From Bimastos eiseni (Eukaryota; Annelida; Clitellata; Crassiclitellata; Lumbricidae), in assembly GCA_959347315.1 (NCBI GenBank), contig OY365807.1, positions 30,361,128 through 30,425,127 of the forward strand: 64,000 bases of DNA. The letters are read 5' to 3'. The stretch's first letter is position 1. Each line of letters starts with the position of its first letter. A program made the translations under genes and the position numbers. The notes below the pieces were generated by a model that ran no database searches, was not told where the DNA came from, and saw only the letters and a program-made list of their open reading frames with translations. Shown here one piece after another: positions 1 through 12,215 of this stretch.

Positions 1-871
1 CATTTAGAAAACCGGAAGCATTAATGATTCCGAATGTAGCGGTATTATCTAACTGATCATCTATATACTTACACTGCTGAAAATTGGATGCCATAACGGA
101 CCTATCGATTACATTTTCATATTATGTATATATACGTGTATATATATAGGGTTACTTCAAACTCATTAGTTGCATTATCGCCTGCGTATCTAATGAGGCA
201 TTTCTAGGCTTACACGAAATAGTTACATATAACTGTCAACGAAGCAGAAGAAACTGACGAACGAACGATAGGTAAATTTCCGAGGCACTTTCTGTACTTC
301 ACAGAGTTCTCTGTCAGCGTTTCTTACATGGTCTCTACATACGGCTTTTAAAGACGCTTACATTAAACTTAGATTCAGAAAATGTCTAGATATCAATTTG
401 TAGGCTAACGGTGTGTGTGTTGTCAAGTAAGCCTAAGTCATCATGATTTCACCTTTAACTATTTATACTTGTGATTTGTCACGATATTAATTTTATCCCA
501 CCTTTCCTGCTTTTCTAATTAGGTTCAATCGTTTAAAACAACTCGCTCTGTTTATTAATATGCAAGTCGTCAGGTACCTCCTATTCGTTTCATTAGAATT
601 ACTCAACATTGGCGAACGACAAACACAGAACTTATATAAAATTATTGGCTCAAACCGTACGTCATTAATTATGCCGCGTGCTGCTCTGGAGTCAAGCATA
701 TCAATGGCTTCAAGAAGTTGATTACGACCGACTTATAAATGAAACTTTCTAATGAAAAGAAAAATCATGCAATTCGGAAACATAGAATTTGAAGTAGCCT
801 GTTCAGCCGAATGAAACTCTTTACCAGAAACAATCTGAAGATCTTCCTCGATTAATATTTTAAAACTAAAG
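1..871. other. no gene or named repeat recognised
   Basis: AT-rich DNA with a short TA-rich patch near 126-149. Both strands were read for open frames with family motifs and for terminal inverted repeats, and nothing was supported. Confidence 0.5.
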
Positions 872-879
872 GTAACACT

Positions 880-1171
880 CAGAGGTGTAACAAGATTTTG
901 AAAAGTGGGGGACATAATTCAAAATATATTGCGCGAAGCGGCAAAAATTTCGTTTGCCCCATTTTTTTATGTTGCTCCCCCAGAAATGTGAAAAATGGAG
1001 GGCACACATCATCTTAACAAAAGTCATATTAAAAAGCCATTGGAGAAACATAAAAAGAACCGATTTGGAGGGCATATGGGGGGCACTGAGCACTAAAACT
1101 GGGGTACTTTGCCCTTCCCCAGTTTTGAAACGGGAGCAGATACCCCTTGCCCTTCACTTGTTACACCCCTG
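880..1171. mobile_element. hAT-type MITE with 7/8 target duplication
   Basis: A 292-bp non-autonomous element. The left end reads CAGAGGTGTAACAAG and the right end is the reverse complement of CAGGGGTGTAACAAG, a 14/15 terminal inverted repeat. The flanks are GTAACACT (872-879) and GTAAAACT (1172-1179), an 8-bp target duplication with one difference. CAGRGG termini plus 8-bp duplications are the hallmark of the hAT superfamily. The interior is rich in runs such as GGGGG and holds no transposase, so it depends on enzyme supplied elsewhere. The ends and flanks are seen directly; the superfamily is inferred from them. Confidence 0.8.
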
Positions 1172-1179
1172 GTAAAACT

Positions 1180-2007
1180 CACCTCTTCACCAATTACTAT
1201 GACTACATTGACTAGTCGCTACATTTAGACTTTGAATATGACATAGCTTTTAAGTTTTATTAATTAAGAGGCGTTATAAATACAAGCTGTTTTGCGCTGC
1301 ATCATTGCAGTTAATTTTATGCGATCTAATTTCTTGTTTTTTTTATTTTTCTTTCTTCTTGATTTTCAGTGTGTAAGAGGGTTATTCAGAGTTAACCGGA
1401 TGTGGCCCTCTCAGGATTACTTACCAGGTATTCTAAGGATCCACCACAATTGCTCATTAACTAGTTTGCTCAATTGTGTTCTTGTTGTGGTTGATGTCTC
1501 AAATATAAATGGTACTGGAATGGATTGAATTGTCCTCAGGCAGCTCGTTCTAAACTGACTGACAAGTTCATTGAATATCATATAGACGGGTATTCGTGAC
1601 GATCAAAATAATGATTGCAATTTCCTTGAGCTCTAGTTACAGTGGCAGTGACGATCAGAAATATAATGAAAAAGGCAGAAACTGAAGGCAATAGTATATT
1701 ACTATAGGGCGGTGTATAGGCTTAAAGACAGACATATGAGGCCCATCATTAGAGTTTATTTTTATGACGAAGAAACGCTTCGGTAAATATTTATCAACAG
1801 CTAAAATAACACATCCATTTAGTAGCGATGCGAGCATTGAAGGGAGATTAATAACTAGACGACAAACCAAACGACATGTATCTATTAAGTGACCAAGACA
1901 TGTAACAAAAGCCCTATAGAGACTCAAAGGCAGATTCTTTAATGACATACATCCATTCGTCCCCCACCCGATCGTCTATCCATTTCTTTATATTTTTTCT
2001 CTCCATT
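1180..2007. other. no gene or named repeat recognised
   Basis: AT-rich sequence with short chance open frames lacking any family motif. Nothing else is supported. Confidence 0.5.
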
Positions 2008-2092
2008 TCTCTATCCATCCATCCGTCTATCTATCAATCCATCCATCCATCCATACATCCATTCAACAATCTATTAATCAATCCACTCACCA
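2008..2092. repeat. degenerate ATCC microsatellite
   Basis: Imperfect runs of CATC/ATCC tetramers (for example 2036-2055) with interruptions by CTAT and CAAT. Old, mutated simple sequence. Confidence 0.8.
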
Positions 2093-2113
2093 TCAGAGTC
2101 CAACATCATTGTA

Positions 2114-2168
2114 GATGAAGGTACGAAAGATAGATGGATGAAGGCATCCATCTTTCGTACCATTCATC
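2114..2168. repeat. inverted repeat (hairpin)
   Basis: Left arm 2114-2130 and right arm 2151-2168 are reverse complements over 17 of 18 positions, sharing the block GGTACGAAAGA. The loop is about 20 bases of GATG/ATGG-type sequence. It sits next to the ATCC microsatellite and may have formed by inverted duplication of it. No flanking target duplication was found. Confidence 0.75.
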
Positions 2169-4549
2169 TATCCATCTTTATTACCTTCTCTGCTTGAGTG
2201 TTGTGGAGCGTTGTCTTACATCTGGTTCCTTCCTTCATCGTCGTCGGAGGCGCTGCTGCTGCTGTTGTCGCTGGTGACGTCATCCAACTGCGTTTCAGGC
2301 CCACGCGGTGGTTCCTTATGCAACAAAGCACGGCGCCAATTATTCATCTCTGCCGCTCATCAAGCAACATATTATAATTATCCGCGACATCTGTTGACTG
2401 CTCCTCAGGACGCATTCTTCTTATAAACAATACACAAGAAACAGATGATTGTTAGGTATTGTCACGTAAGCTACATGACAAAACTTTTCTGCTGCATCCT
2501 ATGTTAAAATCTTGTTATCTGATTCTTTGCAAATAATCATAATGAGCGAGCAAGAAATACTTGCCTATAAGCTTAGATCTGTATACGATGGTATTGCATA
2601 GGCTCATAATCTGCTGACAGACGTATTTTACTCGTTCATCATTGCATGTAACATCAGAGAGCTCCTCTGTGTGGATATCTTAACGGGGCGCTATACATGT
2701 ATAGGCATATATATTAATGGCTCTGTTACATTACATTCATTACATTACATTACACTGCCTCCATAGTCATGTTATTTGGCAAGTGGATGTAGGGCCTACT
2801 AGTAAATGAATAAGCTTAGGCCTACTGATATCAGACTCACATACGGGTATCTATACAAATGAAAATTACAGACTAATATTAAGCATAATGGACGATGCAT
2901 TTATTACATTGAGATACACATCGTGACATAATTATTATTCTGTATAAGTAAATCAACCACTAGCTGACACAGAATCATAAAATATGTCGGGTTTAACAGA
3001 GGCATTGCAATTAGCTTTACCATCGGAGTACCTATAGAACTCATGTTGTACGCGTGATGTCTTCATGTACATATGTCCATTATCCATACGGTGTAACATC
3101 TGCTTTATTGTCCCTTACTTCTCAGCTGTTTCCGGTTGCATGTGCAGCTGGAAATTACTTGACTGGTTATTTGACTGATTGGCTGATGCAGTTTCGCAGC
3201 GGCTGAATGGCATGGCTCGATGACCATAAACGAGGAACGGATGTAATTCAGGCAGCAACATCAACGCATACATAAACTCCGGATTACTGCTTTTCGCTGA
3301 ATGCTGGTCAGTTACCTTCAGCGTGTTCCGTGTGTCCGCTTAGTTGTACGTCTGTTTGTCTGTTCATTCGTTAGTGTGTTTGTCTTTCGATCTGTTTAGA
3401 TGGATGCCTGTTTTATCCGTTTGTCCGTTCGCATGTCTGCTTCATTTAGATGGACTTGTCCTCGTCCCTTGCAGTCAGTTCATTCATAAACATGTACATG
3501 TATACTCGCAGGTAAATGTAAAGCTCAGATAAGTCATTTTATTTATTCAGGTTGTTTGCGATTGCGCATTAAAGCTGTACCTTTTGCCTACATTGAATTG
3601 CCTCACATTTGCGCATGCTCCTTTTCGATGGTTCTTACGATTTCCAAATGTACATCATTCATATCGTAGCGTTCACCTGTACGATATCTCCCAAACCGTC
3701 CATTCATTCATGACGGTGTAAAACAAGAAGAGGTGTGGCAGACAGATATCGCGTTCACATGTCGGGTGTTTCGTCGACTAGCTCCTGGCGACTGAGAAGG
3801 AAACTTTCCTGGGCATACTGGGACAGGTTTTTTGCCCTGGAGACCAGGAAGACGGCTGCCGCGGTGTTCACGAACCTCTAAACTGCGTGTCCCATGGTGT
3901 TCCCAGAGCCAACGGTGAAGGTTTCGAGTCAATAGCTATAAAACCGTGCAAATGAATAGCCGGACAGACAGACGGTACAGAATCTTCTCTTTATACATGG
4001 AGATGAGCAAAAGATCTTTTAATATACTGTATGTGCTGTATCTTTGCGTGCAGCGAACTTATGAGACCTTAGGGACTTACTAACTTACTTACTAATGACT
4101 ACACGTAATACACAGGCTATAGGCAAAATAGTGAGCAACTTATGCCATGAAATGGAGACAGCAAGTCTTCTTAGTTTCCACCTATCTCCAATTACAGCGA
4201 CGCTGGAGAATAGTTTCTTCATGTCTCAGTGTCCACTATATATATATATATATAGGCTTAACACTGCTACCAGAATAACCTATGACCCTCAACCCACCAC
4301 CCCTTCTCGTTCTTGTTGTTCTTAATTATTATTCTTCTCCTGGTTTTTATCACATATTCATTTAAAGCGACTAAATGAAGCTTGCGTCTCTGCTGGCGAT
4401 TCTTTCAAGCAGGCAGATGTGTTTCTGCCATTGTGTGAAGACTCAGAATCCGGGGCAGTAACACTGAATCGTATCAAATGCTTACTGCTAGCTGTCACGA
4501 GCGTGACCGTTATGAGTGACGTTTAGTGTGAGAGTCCAAACGTTATACG
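2169..4549. other. no gene recognised; a few tiny simple repeats
   Basis: Holds a short GCTGCTGCTGCTG run near 2251, ATTAC pentamers at about 2721-2755, T/G-rich degenerate sequence around 3330-3450 and a TA run at 4233-4254. No open frame here shows a recognisable domain and no terminal repeats were found. Confidence 0.5.
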
Positions 4550-4620
4550 TTAACCCTTTAACGACCAGCTGCATATGTTTACCCATACATTTTAGGACAC
4601 GCTGGTCGTTAAAGGGTTAA
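4550..4620. mobile_element. piggyBac-like MITE, perfect 20-bp arms
   Basis: The two ends, 4550-4569 and 4601-4620, are perfect 20-bp reverse complements beginning TTAACCCTTTAACGACCAGC, with a 31-bp spacer. TTAA at both outer edges is the target site duplicated by piggyBac transposases, and CCCTTT-type termini fit that superfamily. No coding capacity, so non-autonomous. Degenerate relatives lie at 8779-8827 and 26657-26720, which supports a dispersed family rather than a chance hairpin. The superfamily call is inference from the TTAA/CCCTTT signature. Confidence 0.8.
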
Positions 4621-5157
4621 GTCATGTGTTTGATTACATTACACGTATAAACTGTTCCACGTTTACCATTGAGGGTAATTTTATCCGGTGGAGACGAACG
4701 CCGTCTTATGTGCATAACAAGCTCAGCAACTGATATAGGAAAAAAGTATTCTCTGGCGACGCCTCTTGTTCGGTTATTTATGGAGCGCCAATTTGTGGGA
4801 TTGCCTCTAATGGCGCAATTTCCACCACCAGAATACTAATTTTTGTAGAACAGCGACGGCTGAAAACGGATGGGACGATGTAACGAAAACGCTGCTGTAC
4901 GTCGTCGTCTTGGACAGATTGCAGATCCAACAGCTTCTAAAGCGTCAATTTATATTTTTACTGTGTCGTCTTAGTTGCTTAATTTTAGACAAACTCCTTG
5001 AATTAGTGTCAAGCAAAGCTAAACACAATTGTCGATATAAGACTTAATCTTCAATTGTCTGATGATAAACGGAATAAAGTCACAACACTATTTGTACCAT
5101 CTGTGTCGGGATAATGGCCTATATAAGTATTATAATAATTAGAGTTAGGCTACTATA
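4621..5157. other. no gene or named repeat recognised
   Basis: Ordinary AT-rich sequence; nothing supported. Confidence 0.5.
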
Positions 5158-5196
5158 GTGATAATATTAATAATAATTAATATTATTATTATCACT
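5158..5196. repeat. AT-rich palindrome
   Basis: GTGATAATATTAATAATA and its near reverse complement ending TATTATTATCAC face each other around AATTAATAT. It could form a cruciform; origin unknown, no target duplication seen. Confidence 0.7.
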
Positions 5197-7244
5197 ACTT
5201 CTATAAATGTTACATGAGCTGTTCGTGCTACTTTTACCCTGTAGGTCTAAACAGCGTCATTACATTATTTCGACTTGCATATGCAGTAGGATGAGCACCT
5301 GGAAAAAATATTCCATATTTATTTATTTCATGTAAGCAACATCGTCATTATGCGTGTGCTATCTATAGACCTACCCAAAATACCCACTATCTATCACCAT
5401 CACTGCACACCCACCCTTGTTAACTATCTCCTAGATTTGATTGATTACTTTACCCTTTGGTGTAAAATTGGTTACTTTACCTCTTGGTGTTAGTTGTGAA
5501 CTTGAGTCGTTGCTTTCGGTTGACTTTAAGAGTCTTCAGTCTTTGTTTTGTCTTCTGAAGATGGACACTTGCGATGGCGTTCATCAACCGACGGTGCTCG
5601 TCCGACTGCATATGCACGTCGAAATTCTGAGGCAAAACAGAACGTATGCGTAGGCCTACATGTATGTTTATATACTGTGACCCGATGAAAAGTAGACCCC
5701 AACAAGAAGTGTCATAGCAGCTTCATGATAGACAGCGAGTGATGAAAACGTGAATCTGATGCAGATGACATAAGTATGCTCGACAAACTGTTTTCACATG
5801 CTCAGAGATAATATAAATTAATTATTATTGGTCTCGTTATTACACTAGTTCATTTACCAAAGTAAGTAAGAAGGTATTTAGAAAGCAATTCTGCAAATTA
5901 CGCAAGTTTATTATTTGGAGCTGCTGCCGGTTTCCAATCCAAATCGGATGAATTTTTCTGCTGATGTAACTGTTACATTCATGTGACTTACAGTGAAAGT
6001 TAGATTAATAGTTTTGATGTTACAGTACAAGACATTTCTCATATTACCAGTCAAGAGCCGCAAGACAATCAGTTCAGTCCACTTCATCAAAGGGCTTCAC
6101 TGTTGAAAACTGCAAGTTTAAGAATCGGGTAGTTCCTGATGTCTTGGAGATGATGCGTCATTTTCAACTCACAATAAGACTCACAACCATTCTTCTTTGA
6201 AGACCATCCTACCGAAACTAAATTAAGACTCATTAGCTTTCAACTTGCATACACATTGTAGCCTTTTTCTAGCTTCTCCGATCTCATTGCGATCACACTC
6301 AATGCGTTCACTGCATGATGGACGATTCGACCAGAGTGGCATATATCAATGGTTGTAGAAACGAATACTTCGAACTCCAGCTACTCATATCCACTTGCTG
6401 TCTTCACTTTACGGCACACTAAAATTCAGCGTCTGAACAGAATGGTTTTCGTAATCATACTCCAATCTTCAGAGAATTCTGATTCTCTTCTATTAATTAC
6501 GCAGTAGAATAGTCTTCTTTTAATTAATGGCTCAGTTGAATACGTCGTCATCGACCGCGTCATTAAATCTGGCCAGACAATTCAATCTCTTTTATCAAAA
6601 AGCTTTACTTTTTGAAGAAGGCGGCTGTAGGATTTGAGGAGTCACAGGTGAATTGTTGATGATGTATCAGATGTATCAGTTGGTACATGTACGTACAGTC
6701 CGTGGTCTGGTTCGTCTGATCTGAAGACTCCTTTGTTCGTTAATTAAGTCCTCTCTCTCAAATTTATTACGCCCTATGATTTCATTCGCCATCGAGTCTC
6801 AATCACCATGGCGACCGCTGCCTTGCTGGGAGGAAGAGGTAGACCTCTAGTTAAAATGCCAATGGCATTTTAATAAATAGTCTGCCTCTTATTCTAAGAT
6901 GCGACATTATCTTACCTTAGGGTGCCGTTTAGTTAAACTTGTAATTGTACACACAATTAGAATAAATTATATAGTTTGAACAAAAATAAGTAAGCTATTT
7001 GATATTTAATGGAGTGAGAAATGACTCGTGTGTCACACAGCAATATAGCGTAGGAAGATAAACCTAGCAGGCAATGCCATACTACTTAGGCATCTATCCT
7101 GATATTCGACCACATCTCCAGCAGTCCAGCACTATCTACGCGGAGTTCTTCACTGTTCTCTGTAATAATCGTCTTCTTAATTTAAGCAGCGAAACGAGTA
7201 CGTCATAGCTGCCTATAAGTTTTATGGCATTGCCTGCAAGGTTT
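5197..7244. other. no gene recognised
   Basis: Contains a two-copy ~27-bp imperfect tandem (about 5441-5495, GATTACTTTACC-like) and a small palindrome with 10-bp arms TTAAAATGCC/GGCATTTTAA at 6851-6873. Open frames are short and carry no motif. Confidence 0.5.
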
Positions 7245-7480
7245 ACTTCTGTCTACCTTGGCGAGCTCTATACCCCAATCCGGGTGAGAAAGATCTCTTC
7301 TCTGTTACATTTGCTCGTACTCCCACCAGGCAAAGCCGTGCATTCTCAATGGTAGGCCCATTGATTTTGAATATCATCCCATTGGTGCTCCGCTTCATTC
7401 ATCGAACCCCTCTCAGGTATTCCTCGCTCGTCGTAAAATGGAATCCTTTCAGAGCGCAACTGCGTAGTCCCAGAAGATGC
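7245..7480 (+). mobile_element. LINE reverse-transcriptase C-terminal fragment (degenerate)
   Basis: In one forward frame, 7300-7425, translation gives SRAFSMVGPLILNIIPLVLR, the conserved block after the reverse-transcriptase core in CR1/L2-type LINEs (usual pattern RAFS-x-x-GP-x-x-WN-x-x-P). Just upstream a second frame reads YLGELYTPIR, matching the preceding block, so there is a frameshift between them. The usual Trp is replaced by Leu. The copy is 5'-truncated and dead. Its 3' end is not resolved. Confidence 0.6.
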
Positions 7481-8499
7481 GCAATGCAAATTCTCGTAAT
7501 GAAATTCAAGTAATGCGTGACATATAATCGAATTTAAGTAGATTGTGCTTAGTTTATGTGGTAAATTTGTATTAAGATTATGTCTTACTTTTTGGATTTT
7601 AAATGAGTTGATTTCGCAGTGTAAGCAAGATCATACTAATAAAGCTTACATTTTCACTTTCGGTGTAAACACTGCGCCTGAATGCTTTCTAGTATATCCG
7701 ATACAACTATAGTACATTAATTTTACTTGAATGTCATAATTACAAACTAAGATTATGAGATATGTATCTTCGAGTGATTACTTAATACGCTGTATAAGTA
7801 ATCGGATGCATAGCAACGTTTGATTACATGATTTCTATTAGAAAATGTAATGATGTTGAGCATGGTAGGTTACTTCAAGACTGTGACATCGGACTCGGCA
7901 GATTTGGCAGATATACGAATCTTTCTGTCGAGAAATCGAGCTCTGTAACATAATTCCAGACAATGCAATAAGTCGGCGTTATTAAGTCCTGTCCAATATA
8001 CAGCACGTTTCAACATAGATTATATCGAGAACAGATATTAATGCAATGCAGTGTCAGAAAACAGAACCTTAAACTCATTTCTGATGATGTCTATGATTGA
8101 TTTGATTGAGATTTGATTTACTTCAGATCCTTCCAAAAGAACGACGTCTCTCTCCTCTTCACTCTATTCCAAATGTTGCCTCTAAGCTAACAGTCTGACG
8201 TCATCGCTTGTAAACTACTCTACTTTTGTGTTTGACCACGTTTATTGGCCATCCTTATTAGGTCTACTCATTGCTTTCACATTGATCTATCGGTCGTGTA
8301 CTAGTCAAGCTTCCAAGTATCAACGACGTACGTGACTTCGTCCGCCTGCCAAACTCGGCCACTCCTCTTTGCCCGCTATGCCCGCTCATTTGACCAATAA
8401 TAATTACGAGCTCTTGTTCTGCAAACAAGACTTGCAGGCCCAATGATGGCAAAGACTCGTGTTTTAACCATAGCAATACTTAGTATTGCTTTCTGTTGA
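7481..8499. other. no gene or named repeat recognised
   Basis: Nothing supported. The minus-strand open frame around 8264-8476 shows no family motif. Confidence 0.45.
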
Positions 8500-8690
8500 T
8501 CATCACTATGGAACCAGGTCCCTGTTTCGACACCTCCCTCCGCACTGACTGGTGAGCCAAGCGTCTCTTTTCTTTATTTCAAGAATACATTCTTTTCTCC
8601 AGGCCTCTCGCACTGGAAACGCTTTTGATTGGTGTGCGCTGCGGCAAGTACTATATAAATTTATAAATGCAATACAACAAAACAGAACAG
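8500..8690 (+). mobile_element. LINE 3' end, same type as the one at 60 kb
   Basis: The stretch TCTCGCACTGGAAACGC, followed by TTTTGATTGG, a GCGCTGCGG block, ACTATATAAATTTATAAATGC and an AACAGAACAG-type tail, parallels the 3' end at 60468-60562 step by step. It represents the last coding codons and 3' untranslated end of a CR1/L2-like LINE. Upstream coding sequence is too decayed to place. Confidence 0.6.
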
Positions 8691-8778
8691 TATAATTATA
8701 ATTTATTAGGCTCTTTGCATTACACAGTCTATTATTTTGTTCACTGATGTTTAATTCTTCGCACACTAGCTTCCTAGG

Positions 8779-8827
8779 TTAACCCATATATGTTGGTTTT
8801 TATACACGCTCGTCGTTGAAGTGTTAA
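8779..8827. mobile_element. degenerate piggyBac-like MITE, copy 2
   Basis: Starts TTAACCC and ends ACACGCTCGTCGTTGAAGTG followed by TTAA. The last 24 bases match the right end of the 4550-4620 element at 20 positions. The left arm is mostly lost, leaving 49 bp. TTAA is still present on both edges. Confidence 0.6.
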
Positions 8828-10235
8828 CTAACATGTTGTGGCTTATTTCAGTCCGCTTGTGATTTTCTCAGAGAGTAGACGATGACGCTTATCAGACCAT
8901 TGAGTGTGTAATTTGTGGGTCTATCCAGCGGAGTGTTAGCTAAAGAAGCATGCAGCAGAAGATAATGGGTGAGCGGCAATGATAATGGACTAATCGAAAA
9001 TTTACGGACTTCAGAAGGGAGATCGCTGCAGAGTCATGGTCCATGTAGCATTGGAGATAATTAGTGACCGGAGACCGAGAAAGACTTAGACAAAAGACCA
9101 ACGCTGGTAGGATGATCGGGTAGAGCTGGATGACGAAATGGTCAGCAGTAGACCAACTTGGGCGGGGGAATTTTGTGTGGAGTGGTAGGTCAGTGATGGG
9201 ACTTCGAAGTTGGCTCAGTCTGGAATTTTGGCCAATGAAGTGACTTGATGATGGGAGCTATATGGAAATGCTTGGGCGTTCTGGTAACAATTCGGACCGC
9301 CATTGTGCTTTGGATAAGTTTCAAAAGGTTTATTTAGGTTAATTCGAGTTTGAAGTACAGGTAACTGCAAGAATAGTGGTTGGAGGGGAGAGTGGAGGTA
9401 GCAATGGTAGAGGCAGTTTGAAAGCAAAGCATGAACCGGTTGATCGTAAGTATGTTTTAGGTGACAAGAACCTGAACGTTTGATAAACTTAGGCCTACTC
9501 TCCTTTTCGCTAAGAAGGCGCATTTGGACCCTGTTTGACCAAACTTATTACAATGTGAATATTGAAACATATTATTTAATACACTGCTTAAAAAGAGGAT
9601 GGTATATTTACAAATTGTGTTGTCAGGTTATATCTGTATATTATATATATAATATTATATGTACACTATCAATTAAATGTGTTTCCGTATGCATGCATGC
9701 ATGCAGGGCCCCGTTTTCTCTAAATGCCCTTGACACAGTGAATCCACTAAGAGGCCAAGCGAATACTTAAAAACACATTAAACAGTCCGACATTGTTCGT
9801 GTAGTTGATTTCACAGTCCTTTCCTTTTCTCCTTTCGCTTTTCAATTCCATTCGGCTTCCTGCGAACATAATTGCGTTTTGCCGTCGCAACTGAACCTAG
9901 AATAATGCATGCCCCGTGACCTGCTATAATTCTTCTATTTTATTTGCCATTTTCATCCTGCGTTGCCGACGCTGCTGCTGCTGTTTCTGCGCTGTTCTCT
10001 CTGTCCACTCTGTTCCACCATCATTACCCGTTATTATCGTCTCTTGCTGTTCGCTAGTCTCATATCTTCCTCCGCTGACTCGTAATTTTCTCCATTCATT
10101 TTCTCTATTGACTCATTTTCTCGCTTTGCTCCGTCGATTCGGTTCGGTCGATTGCTGTGCGGCAGCTCTATGATTGGCGACGATTCGGTGGTCGCGTGCT
10201 GTGACGACGATTCTCAGCGGACCAGCGTCTCGTCC
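8828..10235. other. no gene recognised
   Basis: Includes short AT runs (9640-9662) and four GCAT units at 9691-9706. Open frames on both strands at 9215-9770 lack motifs. Confidence 0.5.
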
Positions 10236-10375
10236 GTACCACACAGATGGTACATGTACAACCCAGATGGTATATGTACCACACAGTTGGCAAATGTACC
10301 ACACAAATTGTACACGTACCACTCAAATTGTACACGTACCACTCAAATTGTACACGTATCACACAGATTCGCTCA
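10236..10375. repeat. 20-bp tandem repeat, seven units
   Basis: Seven consecutive 20-bp units, each starting GTACCACACA or a close variant, run in exact register (starts 10236, 10256, 10276, 10296, 10316, 10336, 10356). Units 5 and 6 are identical. Because 20 is not a multiple of 3, the unit reads in all frames, which explains overlapping open frames on both strands here. No gene is inferred. Confidence 0.9.
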
Positions 10376-11166
10376 ATGTGACCAAATTGTTCTAACCCTT
10401 CGGTCGTAAGATGTTTTCTATCTTCTTCCTTTCCTAATTTCCCAATGTAGAGGCCTTTCTTAGAATTTTTCCTTACCTTGTAGACCTACGTTGCCTCACA
10501 TTCGTCTTTAAACCTCTGCCTTTAACTTTTAACTTTTTTAATACTCAGATACAGCACACGATGCAGGCCCTTAGCTTCACAGGCATACAAATAGCGCGCA
10601 CATACACAGTAGGTCTATCGATATGCATAATGTATTTTAAGATATTATGTGTGAGTTTATGCATTACAAATATCTGCCAGGCTCGGTGAACTGATAAAAA
10701 GCGAACCTCTGGAAATACTGTAATAATTTTTCCAATTACATTTTTTCAATACTAGCCTTACTCAGGATCGTGCTACAACAATCCATATACTGTAAGCATA
10801 ACCAGGTCTAACAAACTAGTTTGCACGTATATCACCTATAAACCCACACAGAAGGCTGTTGAAGACTGGTAACACAATGTCTCAAAGAGCAGAACAACAC
10901 AGACTAAACAGTATCGATAACTGCTAAATGCTAATCCCATTAGGTCGATTCGACCTTCCATTGACATGACGGCGACGGTGATCAAGGAAACGACAGACGT
11001 GATTCGAGCAGAACAGACTGCTGTTATAAAAACCTTTTATGAAATCTATCTTTTTATAACTTGTAACTTCGTTCTGATTGAATACAGAGGCGTATCATAG
11101 GTATATAATGTGTGGTTACAAATTCATGTAATCTTACTGCAATTTGTCTGTTTGAACTAATAAACA

Positions 11167-11167
<1 letters not shown>
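10376..11167. other. no gene or named repeat recognised
   Basis: Nothing supported. Confidence 0.5.
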
Positions 11168-11199
<32 letters not shown>

Positions 11200-11232
11200 C
11201 ATTATTACTATTATTATTATTATTATTATTTT
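11168..11232. repeat. (ATT)n microsatellite
   Basis: About 21 ATT/TTA triplets with two interruptions. A second tract follows at 11354-11390. The ~120 bp between the two tracts (11233-11353) is non-repetitive and may be an insertion into an older, longer tract, but no target duplication was found. Confidence 0.9.
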
Positions 11233-11353
11233 GCCCTGAGGTACTTCATTCACCCAGGGACCTAGAGATTATTAATGTAGAGGTTTTATTGTCCGAAGGG
11301 TCAGGCCTCGTCTTCTGGGGTCAACGGAAAGGTGCCCATGAAAGCGACTAGGT

Positions 11354-11390
11354 TGTTATTATTATTATTATTATTATTACTATTATTGTT
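11354..11390. repeat. (ATT)n microsatellite
   Basis: Second TTA-type tract, with one TAC interruption, paired with the tract at 11168-11232. Confidence 0.9.
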
Positions 11391-12149
11391 TGACTAATGA
11401 TAGAATAACCACGTGCTAATTGAGAAACTGGCAAACCCTATAGGACACTGGCAGCCACAATCACGTGAACATAATGACAGAATGGGAGACGCCGATAGAG
11501 ACAGCCAGACAGAAGCAAAGGAAAACAAGCAGACAACTGACGCTGATAGATCGCTTCTAGGCAAACGAATTAAGACAAGAGAAGAGCAAAGCATATTGAA
11601 ACGTAAACAGTTAAAGCGATGTCAACGTAGACTTGACCTTATCGCATAGTTCAGGCGGGGCTCAACGATACTTACAGAAGCGCGGCCAATGGAAAATCCT
11701 TTTGCCTCCCTACTTCCATTCGACCTGGTGTCAGATTCGTCTAATGATGCTGTTCGCATCACTTGACGACGCTGCTGCTGATGCTGAGAAGGAGGAGGAA
11801 GAGGAGGAGCAGAAGGAGGAGAAGGAGCAGAAGGAGGGGGAGGAAGGGGAGAAGCAGATGGAGGCTGATGAGTTGAATGTCGTTTCGGAGGGATGGTCCT
11901 GGCGTTTGGTCGGAGCGGGTAGTGATGAGGTCGGCTGCCGAGAGTGGCACTTGGAGATGAACCCAAGGCCCTCTTGTCGCCGACTGGTGTTACCGTCGTC
12001 TCAGCATCTTCTACGATTCAACAACGACATTGACAACAAATACCTGATTCAATTCCGAACAATGTTAACACAGCCAAACAATTCTTCGCAACATTTACAC
12101 AGTCTTTGCAGAGCATGATTTCCAAACTGTCTATCACGCTCTTGCTGGG
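11391..12149. other. no gene; GA-rich low-complexity patch
   Basis: 11766-11860 is dominated by GAG/GAA/CTG triplets. The forward frame across it (11633-12118) reads a Glu/Lys-rich run that is explained by this composition, and its non-repetitive flanks show no recognised domain. Confidence 0.5.
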
Positions 12150-12215
12150 TTAGAACAGTAAGGTATTCCTCGGTTCAGCGCTTAAAGTGCGCTATATAAA
12201 GTGTCTTGATACATA
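12150..12215 (+). mobile_element. LINE/SINE 3' tail fragment
   Basis: CAGCGCTTAAAGTGCGCTAT followed by ATAAAG matches the hairpin-plus-GCGCTATATAAA terminus seen on other retroelements in this window. Only the tail is recognisable. Confidence 0.5.

Noticed and set aside
9701..9720. CAGGGCCCCGTTTTCTC as a hAT-type end
   Set aside because: No matching inverted end or 8-bp duplication nearby.
10236..10375. CRISPR-like regular repeats
   Set aside because: Units are contiguous with no spacers, no cas genes, and the context is eukaryotic.
11233..11353. Insertion between two ATT tracts
   Set aside because: No inverted ends or target duplication found; could equally be two independent tracts.
11633..12118. 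161-codon frame with an acidic run
   Set aside because: The acidic run is a GAG/GAA triplet tract; the flanks have no recognised family.
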